In this document: piece by piece, positions 23,036 through 35,100 of the stretch
Layout: every line of letters begins with the position of its first letter
How positions within the stretch are numbered: position 1 is the first letter of the stretch
Assembly: GCA_905182985.1 (NCBI GenBank)
Contig: CAJJDN010000002.1
Span: forward strand, 298,876 to 362,875
Source of the DNA: Paramecium sonneborni
Lineage: Eukaryota > Ciliophora > Oligohymenophorea > Peniculida > Parameciidae
Direction: 5' to 3'
DNA length: 64,000 nucleotides
The notes under the pieces: model-generated
Told to the model about the DNA's origin: nothing
Databases searched by the model: none
The model's input: the letters and a program-made list of their open reading frames with translations, nothing else
Made by a program: the position numbers and the translations under genes

Positions 23036-25167
23036 ATGAATCGTTAAACAAGTTAGCTCTCTCATAATTCCTCGAGTTAATTATTCTATTCATAGTATTT
23101 AAAGTAACAGCAAGTAAGTCCGATTGCTGAAAGATTTAGTGGAGATGAAGTTTATGAGCTTAGAAAGAAAGTTGATTAGCTAACAAAATAATTAGAATTC
23201 AAAGATAAGATGATAAGTGAGTTGAGAGCTCATTAGAAACTATTGATGAATCGTTTGCCTGAATAGAAACAATTTCAATAAGAAAATTTTACAGACAGAT
23301 TAAAAGAATTTGAATAAAAATTGAAAGAGAAGGAGGTTTAATTTCAAAATTAATTGATTGAGAGTAGTTTGTTGATTAAAGAAAATCAAAGTTTAAAATA
23401 AGAGATAATACGATTAGAAAGCTGTATTAAAGATCCTGCAATACCAAAGTTCGTTAATTCAATAGTTGATTTAGTAATTTAATGTCATCCATAAAATCAT
23501 TTTCCAAACTCTAAACCTGATTTAAGAGAGTGTTGGAGATGGTTGAAAAAGATTCTTAATGATTACATTCAGCTAAAGTAGAGAAAGAATTGATTATTTT
23601 ATTAATATTATGAATAAAGATGGACTTGAAACAAAATTGAATTTTCTTTAATAAGAAGTAAGATAACTTTAGGAAGAAAATAAAGAACTTAGATAACTAT
23701 TGTAATTAAACAAGGAAGTAATAAAAATTCAAAAAGAATGCACATTTAATTCTGTAATATTTAATCAATATATTAAGCCACCAAGTACAAATAATAGTAG
23801 AAAAGAGGATATTTATATAAAATAATATGAAAATCATTCTGAAAGAGGATTCCAATAATTGTTTTCGTAATTGTACGAAGAAAATAATTAATTATATGCT
23901 CTTAATGAAGCAATCGCAAAATAAAGAGATGAAGCAAGAAGCTAAGTAATTAATGTAGTCTAATAAAGGCTTTAATCTTTGAATAAATTTGTGAAGACTC
24001 AAATCAACGTAATATGGAACTCTAATTAGAGAGATAGAATTAATTGATAGAATTGCAAAGAAAGCTGAATGAAAAAGATCAATAAATAATTATATTGACT
24101 GAGAAATTGTTTGAATATTAGAGCAAAAAGAAGATAAAATAAAAGATAGTATTGAAATATATTTATTAGTAACAAAGATGGTTTCTCCTACTGAAGATGT
24201 TTTTGCTGTATTGAATTAAATAGAATAAATGAGAATGTTGATAGGTTAAATGATTAAGGAAAATAAGTAATTAAGAGATGAAAAAAATAAGATACAGATA
24301 CTTATTGATGTTTTAAAAAAATAGTCATTAAATAAAGTAGATTATACTCCTCCAATACTTTCACCTGATAGAAGTAATGATGAGAGTCCTAAAAATTACT
24401 CTTTTAAAGAAAATAAATAAATTTCTGGTGCTAAAGTAGATGATTCAAGTTATGTTGAAATATTACCAGCTAAAGTGAACGTTTAATTTTAAAAGATCTC
24501 TAATACACCTGTACCAAAACTTGATTTAGCAAAAGCATAAAAACTACAATAGTTAAATATTTAAAAGTAGGAGGAAATTGAAGAAAAAGAAGAAATAGAA
24601 GTCAAAGCATTTAAACTTCAACAGTAAGTTAAAAATAATTCTCAGAAAGCTTAAACCCCATAAGCTGGAAATGCTTTAAATATGTTTGCAAGTCCTAATA
24701 AATTATGTGTCTAATTAAATTAATTGAGTGATTAAAACAAAACATTATAAAAAGAACTTGCTTAATGTAGACAAAAGTTATAAAATGAAATTCTACTCAC
24801 AAAAACTTTAGAGGATTAGGTGAGTGAATTAGAAAGAAAAATATTGGATTTGGAAAGTGTTAATGAAATTCTCATTAACTCTCAATTAAAATATGAACAA
24901 AAATGGTAGAAGATACACTAATAATATATTACTTATAAGGAATACTTTGAAGCTAATGATTAGATTTATGAAAGTTCAAGAGAAAATAGATAAACTCTAT
25001 AAACTATGATGAGTATGCCTTTGTCTGCAAAACATAGAAAATCAAATTTATCTTAAAATTTAAGAGAGATTGCCTACAGTCTTTATAATAAATGCAAAAT
25101 TGAGGAGAGACTTAAACACATAGAATTCAAAAATGTATAAAACAAGAAAAGATCATCATCACTTTGA
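23036..25167 (+). CDS. Coiled-coil protein, about 685 aa
   Basis: MNRQTSQLSHNSSSQLFYSQ starts a Ser/Gln-rich tail, then several coiled-coil stretches: VYELRKKVDQLTKQLEFKDK, a segment ending LKQEIIRLESCIKDPAIPKF, NFLQQEVRQLQEENKELRQL, MELQLERQNQLIELQRKLNE and, near the end, EDQVSELERKILDLE. The middle around 24330-24680 is Pro/Ser-rich with SPDRSNDESP. Three introns fit: about 23544-23565 (22 nt, GTG start; a 31-nt GTT...CAG alternative also works), a 23-nt intron near 23945 and a 29-nt intron near 24150 ending AAAG; with these the exon sum is exactly 686 codons. Its stop is only 24 nt before the next start. Not assigned to a family; a centriolar or ciliary scaffold is a guess. Confidence 0.7.
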
Positions 25168-25191
25168 TATATTTTTCAAATTATTATAATT

Positions 25192-26906
25192 ATGAGAAAA
25201 AACTAAACCACAATAAAAACAAGACCTGCTAGAGCCATCTCACAAGTAGATTTGCATTCATTCTTTTAGGCTAAAGATCCAAGGGAATCTTAATTCCCAA
25301 TCATTGAACAGAAACCAATTAAACCTTCTTCTGTTATTAGAAGTTCAAAAAAATCATTAGAGTTTAATCGTCTAATCAGAAATCAAAAATTAAATGATAG
25401 TAAGATGGATGAGGCATTAGAGGCAGATCTAAGTTTCAAAAAGATGGAAATTAAAGATACCAAACTTTAAAGGAGTTCCCCTTAAAAACCAAATTTGCAA
25501 CTAACATCTGAAATAAGTTAAGCAGAAAATGAATTAAGAGCTTATACTCCTCCAAGAAAAAATAGAAAAGAAGGACAAGATTTTAATGCTAGATCAGAAT
25601 GTAATTATATTCCTTATTTAAAGCCTTTGCGACCTTAGAACCTATGTATCATGCTGAAGAAACTTTAGCAGAAAATCTAAGAATCTTCATTAAAATTTAT
25701 GAAATCTTGAATAGTCTTTTAAATTCAATGAAAAAAGTAAGAGTTTGAAACTAATAAAGTAAGAATACTACTCTAGAACTAATAAATTAAATCAATCAAT
25801 ACATGGAATTGACTGAAGATACTGGATTTTAATATATAGAGGAATTACTTTAAGAACATGTCAAGTAGATTAGATAAATATTTTTGATTTTACGAGTTGG
25901 AGTAATTCTATTTATATTTTAGATTGTTGTTTTAGTAAATTGCTTTTTTGATTTACATTTCTATTTAAGTAGTATTAGTAATATTAAGAATATATTGCTG
26001 TATAATATTTAAAATCTAAGTCACCTTTCTGATATTTTACTTGAAAAGTTAAAAGAGAAACCTGAATATCCTTTATATTTGTAATTGTATTCTTAGTTAT
26101 AATTCAATATCAATAAGAAAAATAGTTTAAGTAAAAAACATGATTTTTGGACAAATATTAAATAGAATATAGAATTATTACTAAACCTTTATAAATCTCT
26201 AACAAAAAGCTAAAGAGATTTGTATTAATTTTTGATCATCTTTTTAAGAAGTTTGTAAAATTACACAATAAAGGAATCCTAAAGGAATCTGTAGGAGTTC
26301 ATTTCATTTTACTTTACAATTTAATAAAGCTACTAAGGTTTATTGGGAATACCATTGATTTGTGTAGCTCCTTAACCATACCTTCCTTATACAAATCCAA
26401 AAACTTATACTTTAGTTTTAGATATGGATGAGACCTTAATACATTTTACTGATTAGACAGGTCACTTTCAAATTAGACCTTTCACTCATTAATTTTTACA
26501 AGAGATGAGTTAATTTTATGAATTAGTTGTATTTACAGCTGGTTTACCTGATTATGCAAATTGGGTTTTAGATCAGGTTGATAAAAATAAGAATATTTCA
26601 TACAGATTATTCAGATAACATGCTTTACAATATTCAAATTAATTCATAAAAGATCTTTCAAGATTGGGAAGAGATCTTTCAAAATGTATTATAGTTGATA
26701 ATGTTCCTGATAATTTTTAGAATCAACCAGAAAATGGAATATTTATTAAGACATGGTACAGTGATTAAAATGATACAGCATTAGCTGAATTAGGACCAAT
26801 TTTGAAATCAATTGTTATAAAAAAAGCAGAAGATGTTCGTTTGGCCTTAAAGGAAGTTAGAAAAATGTTGACTTAAAGTATTTAACTACCTCCTTTGTAG
26901 GGGTGA
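25192..26906 (+). CDS. FCP1/SCP-type (NLI-interacting factor) phosphatase
   Basis: The C-terminal 190 residues form an HAD-superfamily CTD-phosphatase domain: YTLVLDMDETLIHF carries the DxDxT catalytic motif (nucleophile plus acid/base Asp), VVFTAGLPDYANWVLD the second motif, and CIIVDNVPDNFQNQPENG the closing VDN motif. Such enzymes dephosphorylate Ser/Thr in nuclear or signalling proteins. The 350-residue N-terminus is basic and Gln/Ser-rich, then helical with a hydrophobic patch (ILRVGVILFIFQIVVLV) that could be a membrane segment, or could shrink if a further 21-nt intron (GTAATTC...TTTTAG) is spliced. Two introns, 23 and 27 nt, near 25594 and 25737, give 555 codons. Membrane-anchored SCP-like phosphatases exist, so an anchored enzyme is plausible but unproven. 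Confidence 0.88.
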
Positions 26907-26961
26907 TATATTTTTGTAAATACAATTTTGATTTATATTTATAATTTTATTTAACAGACAA

Positions 26962-28482
26962 ATGCAATAATCAGATCAAGTTGAAGTTGAATATCGAATA
27001 GAAATGTTAACAAGTGAATTGGAAAGATCTTCTTAAACTTTATAATAGAAGAGTATAGAATGTGAAGAATGGAGACTTAAAAGTTTAGGATTAGAATAGA
27101 AGATTAAAGATCTTTAAGCTCATATTGGATCGTAAAAACAATAATTTGAAGATCTGACAGAAAATTTAAAATAAAAAGCAATTGAAGTAGAAGATTTAAG
27201 AAGTAAATACAATAGAGTTTAATTTATTACAATAAAAGGATATGAAGAAAAAATGGAATAATTGGTTAGAGAAATTGAATAATTGAATTAACTTTTAATG
27301 TAAAAAGCATAAGATTGTGAAAGTAGTAGATAATAAGTGATGACTAAAATTTAAGAATTATAAGAGGAAAGATAGAAATGTTTTCATTTGGATAGTTTTA
27401 TGAAATAGATAAAATCTGAAAAGTTAGAGGCTCTACATTTTTTGAATGAAAGAAATAAAGAGTTAGAAGAATTAAAGGAACGTTTTAGAGAAGCAGATTA
27501 ATATCGATAGAAAAGTGAAATTTTAGAAAATGATATAGAAACAATTAGAGTAAATTATATGAATATATTCAATCAAAAATTGGAAGAAATTGATGCACTT
27601 TAAGCTTAGATAGATACTTAAAGATTAATTAATGAAAATACAATAAGGATTGCTGAAGAAAAATATGCTTAGTAAATATAAGTGGAAAGAATAAATCTAT
27701 AGAGATAGATAAAAGAATAAGTAGCTACATCAATTGTTTAAATGGAGAATTAAGTTGCTACATTAAACAATCTTTTAGAAGCAAAATAAAATGAAATAGA
27801 TAAATTGAAATTATAGAGACATAACATAGAGACAGAGAAGATGAATTCTATGCTGATTGATAAGAATATCAAATTGTAAGATTAGTAGATTAAATTGTAA
27901 TAATTAGAAAGATAACTCTACGAGAAGGCAAATACATTGGATTAATTAACTTAATAAATATAAACTGGTTAATTGATTCCAGCAACTTCTTAGAGTTTAT
28001 TAGAGAGATCATATAAGCAATTATAAGATGATATGCATAAATAGAATATAGAACTTACAATGTTATAATAGAGATGTTTAGAATTATAGGAAGAAGTGCA
28101 AAAAAAAGCAAATATGAAGGCTAATTATGAAGGTTAGATAAATACTTTATTAATTGAAATAGCAAACTTAAAGAGAGATATATATAATAAATCAAGAATC
28201 AATTCATAACATAGCGATAATTAGAGATTGATTCAATTCGAGAATGAAAAGAGAGTTATTCGATAAAAATATGAACAAGCTCTTAAGGTAGCTGAAGATA
28301 AAATTAAATATTTGCTAAGCATTGTTGATTAAAGAGTTTTAGAGTAATAATTGTAACATAGAGGAACTCTAAATCCAAATCCTGTATTATAATAAATAAT
28401 CGAAGAAAGTTCAAGTAGGATTGCTTAGAGTAATATTTACTATCATGAAGATTCAGATGTCTTAAATGATGAAATTCGATGA
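26962..28482 (+). CDS. Coiled-coil protein, 506 aa, intronless
   Basis: One uninterrupted ciliate-code frame of 507 codons. MQQSDQVEVEYRIEMLTSEL starts a heptad-rich helix that continues nearly to the end (for example SEKLEALHFLNERNKELEEL and ATLNNLLEAKQNEIDKLK). Short breaks occur near GQLIPATSQSLLE. It closes with EDSDVLNDEIR. A Gln content this high is coded largely by TAA/TAG. No globular domain seen. It lies 55 nt after the phosphatase gene on the same strand. A structural role in cilia, basal bodies or cortex would fit, but no motif proves it. Confidence 0.75.
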
Positions 28483-28969
28483 TATAAATATAAACTTTAA
28501 TTATTATTTTACCTTCTTTATTATGTTCGTTAAACAAAATCTTGAGAACATATCGTTTATCTACTTCCTTTTGGAATTTTTTTATATTCATTCATCAACT
28601 TATCAGTCTCTTTTTAATAAAACATTTGAGATTAATTAGATTTAGATTTATCTCTTTAAACTATTACTTCCTTCTTCTAAGTAGTGAAGTCTTTTTTCTA
28701 AAAAGGATTTATTATTAATTCCAAATTGTGTATTTAACTCTATCCATTAATTTTTCATCAGATTTAGTAATTAATATCTAATGCCTTCGAATATTTGCTA
28801 AGTAACAAGAGCTTGGCTTAAATTTAATTCTAATGGTTCTTAGAGTGATATGGCTATCTTTTTGCATTAAGATATCTTTTATATATTTACATATTATTGG
28901 AATGCAAATGGTATAATCCTTGTTTATGTAGCAATTGAATGGCTTAATATTTTTAAGTTTATTTTTCAT
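28443..28969 (-). CDS. Small coiled-coil protein, exon structure unresolved
   Basis: The minus strand has clear coding character (EPLELNLSQALVTQQIFEG, LMKNQWIELNTQFGINN) from a start at the rc of 28967-28969. With a 37-nt intron (GTAAATATAT...AAGATAG) and a 25-nt intron (GTTTTATTAA...GATAAG) the exons sum to 155 codons with a stop at the rc of 28443-28445, overlapping the convergent coiled-coil CDS by 40 nt. A second frame near 28500-28600 (KFQKEVDKRYVLKILFNEHN) looks more protein-like than the one used in this model, so either an intron is misplaced or a homopolymer (A7 at about 28578, A6 at about 28692) is miscounted. Gene presence is likely; its end is not settled. Confidence 0.5.
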
Positions 28970-29113
28970 TTTGTAAGTAATGATAAATATTATCTATTTT
29001 AATAAGAGTCTTGGTATTAACAACTTAAAAGAGAGCAAATATAGTTAGAGTCTCTATTAATATTAACATATTTAAATATTTATGAATAGGTGTCTATATA
29101 TTAATTATTTATT

Positions 29114-32100
29114 ATGGATAGTGACAATAATAAACGTTTCAATTTTGAACAACTTTCATAAGGGTAGCTCAAAGGACGTCTATATAAAAATATTAATCGT
29201 TATGATCCAAATGAACGAAAATATACTTAACAGCTCTCGGCAATCTCATTGCCTTAATTAGTGCCGAAGGTTTCTAAATAAAGATTAGAGCCTACAACCT
29301 AAACTCATTCAGCTTTAGGTGTAACCATTCAAAATGGCAGAATTTTACTAGATCGCTCAGGACATCAATCTACAAAAAGTAAATGATGATTTAATATAAC
29401 AAAAGATTTTAGAAGCGACATTCTAATACAAGATTAACTAAAGAAACCAAAAAATTTGTCTCCTTTAGGTCAAAGATTATTAAGTGATCATGGAATGAGT
29501 ATTTTAGAGGATGTACAAAATCCTAATTCCACCATTAATGATTCAATTATTGGATTACTTTAACAACCTGAAAAAAAGAAAGAAACTTAGATATTAAAGA
29601 AGGCACTTAGAAAACCCAAAAAGAAATAGTAATCATAATCATATTTGTCACCTATGGATTTTATTTATTTAATAAGAACTGATCCAGAAATGGCTGATGA
29701 GTTCTGTTATTTAAATAAAAGAGATCATGCTTATGATTATTAAATAGTAGAATTTGAGGATAGAAATCCAAAAGAATATATGACAATTAGTGCAAGGGGT
29801 ATCACCTATTTTCAAAATGATGAGGCTACATTTCTTACTATTGAAGAATGGCAAAGAGAAGCTAAATTATATTAAGATCTTTAAAAAATCGATTTTTTTA
29901 GAAAATATAAATTATGGAAGAATTTCTTTTTATGGAAGAGATTGATGAGAAAAAACATTCTTGCAAAGAATCAAGATTTGATGATTTCTAATATGTTTTC
30001 AACTGACAAATAATTAAGAATAACATTATTAGAAGTTCGTAGAATATGTTAACAAATGGCTTCAGATATAAGATTTTTAGATACATCAACAACAGTACCT
30101 TAGAGTCATGATAATTTTAAATAATTGTAAGATAAACATTTAATGTCAATAATGGATATAAAATTTGATACATATGAATAATAGATTAAATAAATCATAG
30201 TAGAATGCTGTTAGAAATCTTTAGTAAATTTTAAAGAAATTCATCGTATACCACTTCATGAAGATGACAATGAAGAAAGAGCCCCTTTGTTGGTTGGAGA
30301 TGAATCTGGAAAAGATATGCCATACACAACAGAGGCAACAATTAGAACTCATTATAAAAGGTTAAGAAAATTTGTAAAATATGTTGATTATATCATTATT
30401 GATGCTAAACTATAAATGATGCAAAATTCAGTAGAACATATTGTCAAATAGATAAAAGATTTCAATGAATAATATAAAGAAAGTTCTGGAGTGAAAAGGA
30501 AAGGATATTATGGTAAAGGTTAACCTTAATGTTGGATTATTGTAGAGGCAGTAGGAAAATAAGAAGAAATAGTTTTTAATCCTGTGAGAGAATAATTATT
30601 TAGAATATTTGAAAGTGTTGTTAATAATAGTGTTATTCGTATAACTACTAGACATAGAGAAATGTTATCAATGCCAGAATTATAATAATACATTTAAGAT
30701 GAAAGTAATTAATAGTCAGAGAAAGTGGATGTTAAAGCAATAATAAATGGATGCGAGAATTTTTAGATTTTATGTGGTCAAATGAGGAAAGAATTAGAAA
30801 TTGCATTTGATTATTTAGAATCATATGCTGAAAAATTGAAACCATTCATGAAATGGTATGTTGAGAATACAGGAGTCAATATTGAAAAGTAATTTTCAGA
30901 TAAGGAAGTTGAAGAATATAGAAATGCCATCAATTAATATAAAGAATAAGATCAACAATTTTAGGATATAGAACCTACTTAAGAGATAGGAATGATAATG
31001 TTTGACAATTAAAAATTGAAAGCCAAAATTAAATCAAGTGCTATGAATTGCATCTTGGAATTATAGAAATTTATTCCAGAATATATGTACAAAAAGGCAG
31101 TACTCTTTACTTAAAAAACTGCATAATTATATTCAACTATAGCAATTTTACCAATTACAGTTGAGTAATTTGTCAATTATATGGAAGCTGTAAATATAAT
31201 CAACAATTAATTTGAAGATTTAAGTAACGTATCATAAGAAGTTACAGCAATGGCTTTACTTATGGATGAATTACGTATTAAAATTTAAGATAAACATAAA
31301 TAGAAATTTGCAGAATGTAACTAATAAGTAAGTTAACTTCGTAAAAAAGTGGATGATGCTATGGCTAATTATGATTAGAATTTAAATAAATTTAGAAAGG
31401 ATATGGAAAGAATGATACCTTAAGTGGATAGTACAGTAAAAGATTTAAATGAGAGACTGTCAGAGTAACCTTTAAGTTCTTTAGCTGCAGATTTGAGTGA
31501 TATGGTTACATTTGTAAATGGAATTAGAAAGTAAGTTGATGAACTTAAGATCCATGGAAAAAAATTGAATGATTATCAAATTGCTTTAAATATGGAATAT
31601 ACACCTTTTGAAAAATTGGAAGCATTTAATAATGAATTTACTTTATTAGAAAAATTGTGGTGTGGTAGAAATGAATGGATTTCAAACTATTCAATTTGGT
31701 TAAAATAACATTATACAGACATAAATTTAGATGATATGAATAATTTAATGGAGAAATTATAAAAAGCAGCAAATTTATGCGCCAAAGAACTAGATAAAAA
31801 TGAAGTAGCTAGAGTATTTAAATCAGATATTGAAGGTTTTAGAGGAGTATATTAAGTATTATAAGCATTAAAAGACCCTGCAATTTCAGAGAAGTAATGG
31901 AATCAGATAAGATCATTGATACTAGAAAATTAATCATTATTCAAAGATCCTATTTTAGAACCATTTACACCTGTGAATGATCCTAAATATAATGTTTAAT
32001 GGATAACATAGGTTGGATTAGATTAAGTGAAAGATAAGTTAAGTGAGATTGCATTAAGAGCAGCAAAAGAGATAGAATTAGTTAAAATGTTAGAATAGGT

Positions 32101-35100
32101 TGAATCTATTTGGAGAGTAGCTGTAATCACTGTATAACCATATAGAGAATCAAAAGATGTTTTTATATTAGGTAATAATGAAGATCTGATATCTAAAATT
32201 GATGATACATTATTGACAGTTAATAACATTCTTGCATCAAGATTTGTAGAAGGTATCAGAACTGAAGTGGAAAAGTAACAAGCTTTACTAAGATATTTTT
32301 AAGAGTTATTTGATGAATGGATGTTACATCAAAGGAATTGGTTATATTTGGAACCTATTTTGAATTCACCTTATAGTGCTAAGAATTTAGCAAAGGAATC
32401 TAAAATATTTTAATAAGCTGATACATAGTGGAAGAAATTAATGAGGAATGCTAGAGATAGTAGTATAGCTAGAAGATGGGCAGATGATTATTAAAATAGA
32501 TTATATTTTAATTAACTAAGATAAAATAATAATAATTTTGATGTCATTTAAAAAGCTTTGGATGAATTTTTAGAAAAGAAAAGAGATGTCTTTTAAAGAT
32601 TTTATTTTTTATCTAATGATGAACTCTTAGAAATTCTATCAAATGCAAAAAATATTTAGGCTATATAACCATATTTAAGAAAATGTTTTGAAAATTTAGT
32701 TAAGATTCAATTCGATTAGTAAGAAAATGCAATTGGAATGATATCTGCTGAAGGAGAGGTTGCAGTTCTTAAGGGATATTCTGCAAGAGGAGAAGTAGAA
32801 GATTGGTTAAAAGCTTTAGAAGATAAAATGAAATCTTCTTTAAGTGGTGTAATGAGATAATCTTTAATTAAATATTAATTAGAAGATACTTAAAGAAAGG
32901 ATTGGGTATTTGAATTTCCTCTATAAATAATTATTACAATTGATTCTATATTTTGGACTAAAATAACAGAAGAAAACTATTTATAAGCAGATGCAGAAGG
33001 AGACTTAGATGATTGGTATGATGCAAATATAGCAATGCTTGATGAATTAACATAATTAATTAGAGGAAATTTAACTGAATTATAAAGAAGAACTTTAGTG
33101 GCTTTGGTTACATAGGATGTTCATTTTAGAGATATAGTAGATAATATGAGAAATGAATCTGTGGAAGGTATAATGGATTTTAAATGGTAACAATAGTTGA
33201 GGTTTTATCATGATGAAGAAAGTGTACATGCTAAATAAGTAAATGCCAAATTAATGTATGGTTATGAATTTTTGGGATCAACAACAAGATTGGTTATTAC
33301 TCCATTGACAGATAGATGTTGGATGACTATAACTGGAGCTTTGGGTATCAAATTAGGAGCAGCACCATAAGGACCTGCTGGTACTGGTAAAACAGAATCA
33401 TGTAAAGATTTAGCTAAAGCTTTGGGAAGATATTGTATTGTATTCAATTGTTCTGATTAAATTACAGCTAAAATGATGGAAAAACTATTTGCAGGATTAG
33501 CATATTGTGGAGCTTGGGTTTGTTTAGATGAATTTAATAGAATCTATATTGAAGTATTATCAGTCATTGCATAATAAGTTTAAACTATAAGAGAAGCACT
33601 TTTAGAATATAAAATGAACTTTTATTTCTTTGGTAAAAATGTATAATTGAATCCTGATTTGGGAATATTTATTACAATGAATCCTGGTTATGCTGGTAGA
33701 ACTGAATTACCTGATAATTTAAAAGTTCTTTTCAGACCAGTAGCTATGATGGTTCCAGATTATAGATTAATTGCTGAAATTATGTTATTTGCTGAAGGAT
33801 TTTCAAATGCCAAAGATTTATCAAGAAAGATGGTTAAATTGTATCAATTAAGTTCAGAATAATTGAGCCAGCAAGATCATTATGATTTTGGTATGAGAGC
33901 AGTAAAATCAGTTTTAGTAATGGCTGGATCATTAAAAAGAGCAGAGCCAAATATTAATGAAGATATTGTATTGATAAGAGCAATGAGGGAAAGTAATTTA
34001 CCAAAATTTTTATCTCATGATATTCCATTATTTAATGCAATAGTGAGTGATCTATTTCCAGGAATGTAGATTCCAAATGTGCAGAATAAAGAATTAGAAA
34101 CAGCTATAAAGAATGTTATAGATTTAAATAAGTTATAGTAATAAGATACATTTATTGAGAAGATAATACAGTTTCATGAAACAATGAAAGTGAGATTTGG
34201 AGTAATGTTGGTAGGAGTGACAATGGGTGGAAAATCTTAGGTTCAGAATGTATTAAGAGAATCTTACATAAAATTATTTGAGTAGTATTCTATAAAGGGT
34301 ATAAAGAATCATGCAACATATTAAAATGTAGAACATTAGATTTTGAATCCTAAAGCAATATCAATGGAAGAATTATATGGTTAATTTGATATGATGACAT
34401 AATAATGGACAGATGGTTTAGCATCTAATATAATGAGAGGATATGCATCATCAGAGACACTAGAGAAGAAATGGGTTGTATTTGATGGTCCAGTAGATGC
34501 TTTATGGATTGAAAATATGAATACAGTATTGGATGATTCGATGACTTTATGTTTAAGTAATGGTGAGCGTATAAAATTAAAAACATAAATGAGAATGATT
34601 TTTGAAGTATTGGATTTGGCAGTGGCATCACCTGCAACCGTAAGTAGATGTGGAATGGTATATTTGGATGATAAAGTGTTAGGGTATGAACCTATAGTAG
34701 TAACAGAAGCAATGACATTAGTAGATATTCTTAGTAGAGATATAATAGATCATTTATTAGTATAAATAAAAGTTTCATTTAATAAATCAATAACTTAAAT
34801 TATAAAGTAATGCAAATAATTAATTCCTGTTTCAGAAACTTAAATGGCAGTTGGATTAATTAAGATTTTGAGAATGGTTATCCAATTTTATAATTAATAA
34901 TTGAATTGCAATTTAAGAGATGAAATATCTAAAAAACATATAGAAAAAATATATGTCTGGGTATTTGCTTGGTCTGTAGGAGCAACTCTAATTTCAGATG
35001 ATTATGCTAAATTTGAAAGAATTGTAGCTGATACTTTCGCAGTTGAGGTTTTACCTAGAGGATCTTTATTTGCTTGTTTAGTACGTATAACAAAAACAGA

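Noticed and set aside
23544..24180. Two apparent frameshifts in the 685-aa coiled-coil gene
   Set aside because: Introns of 22 (or 31) nt and 29 nt explain both, and the exon sum is then exactly 686 codons.
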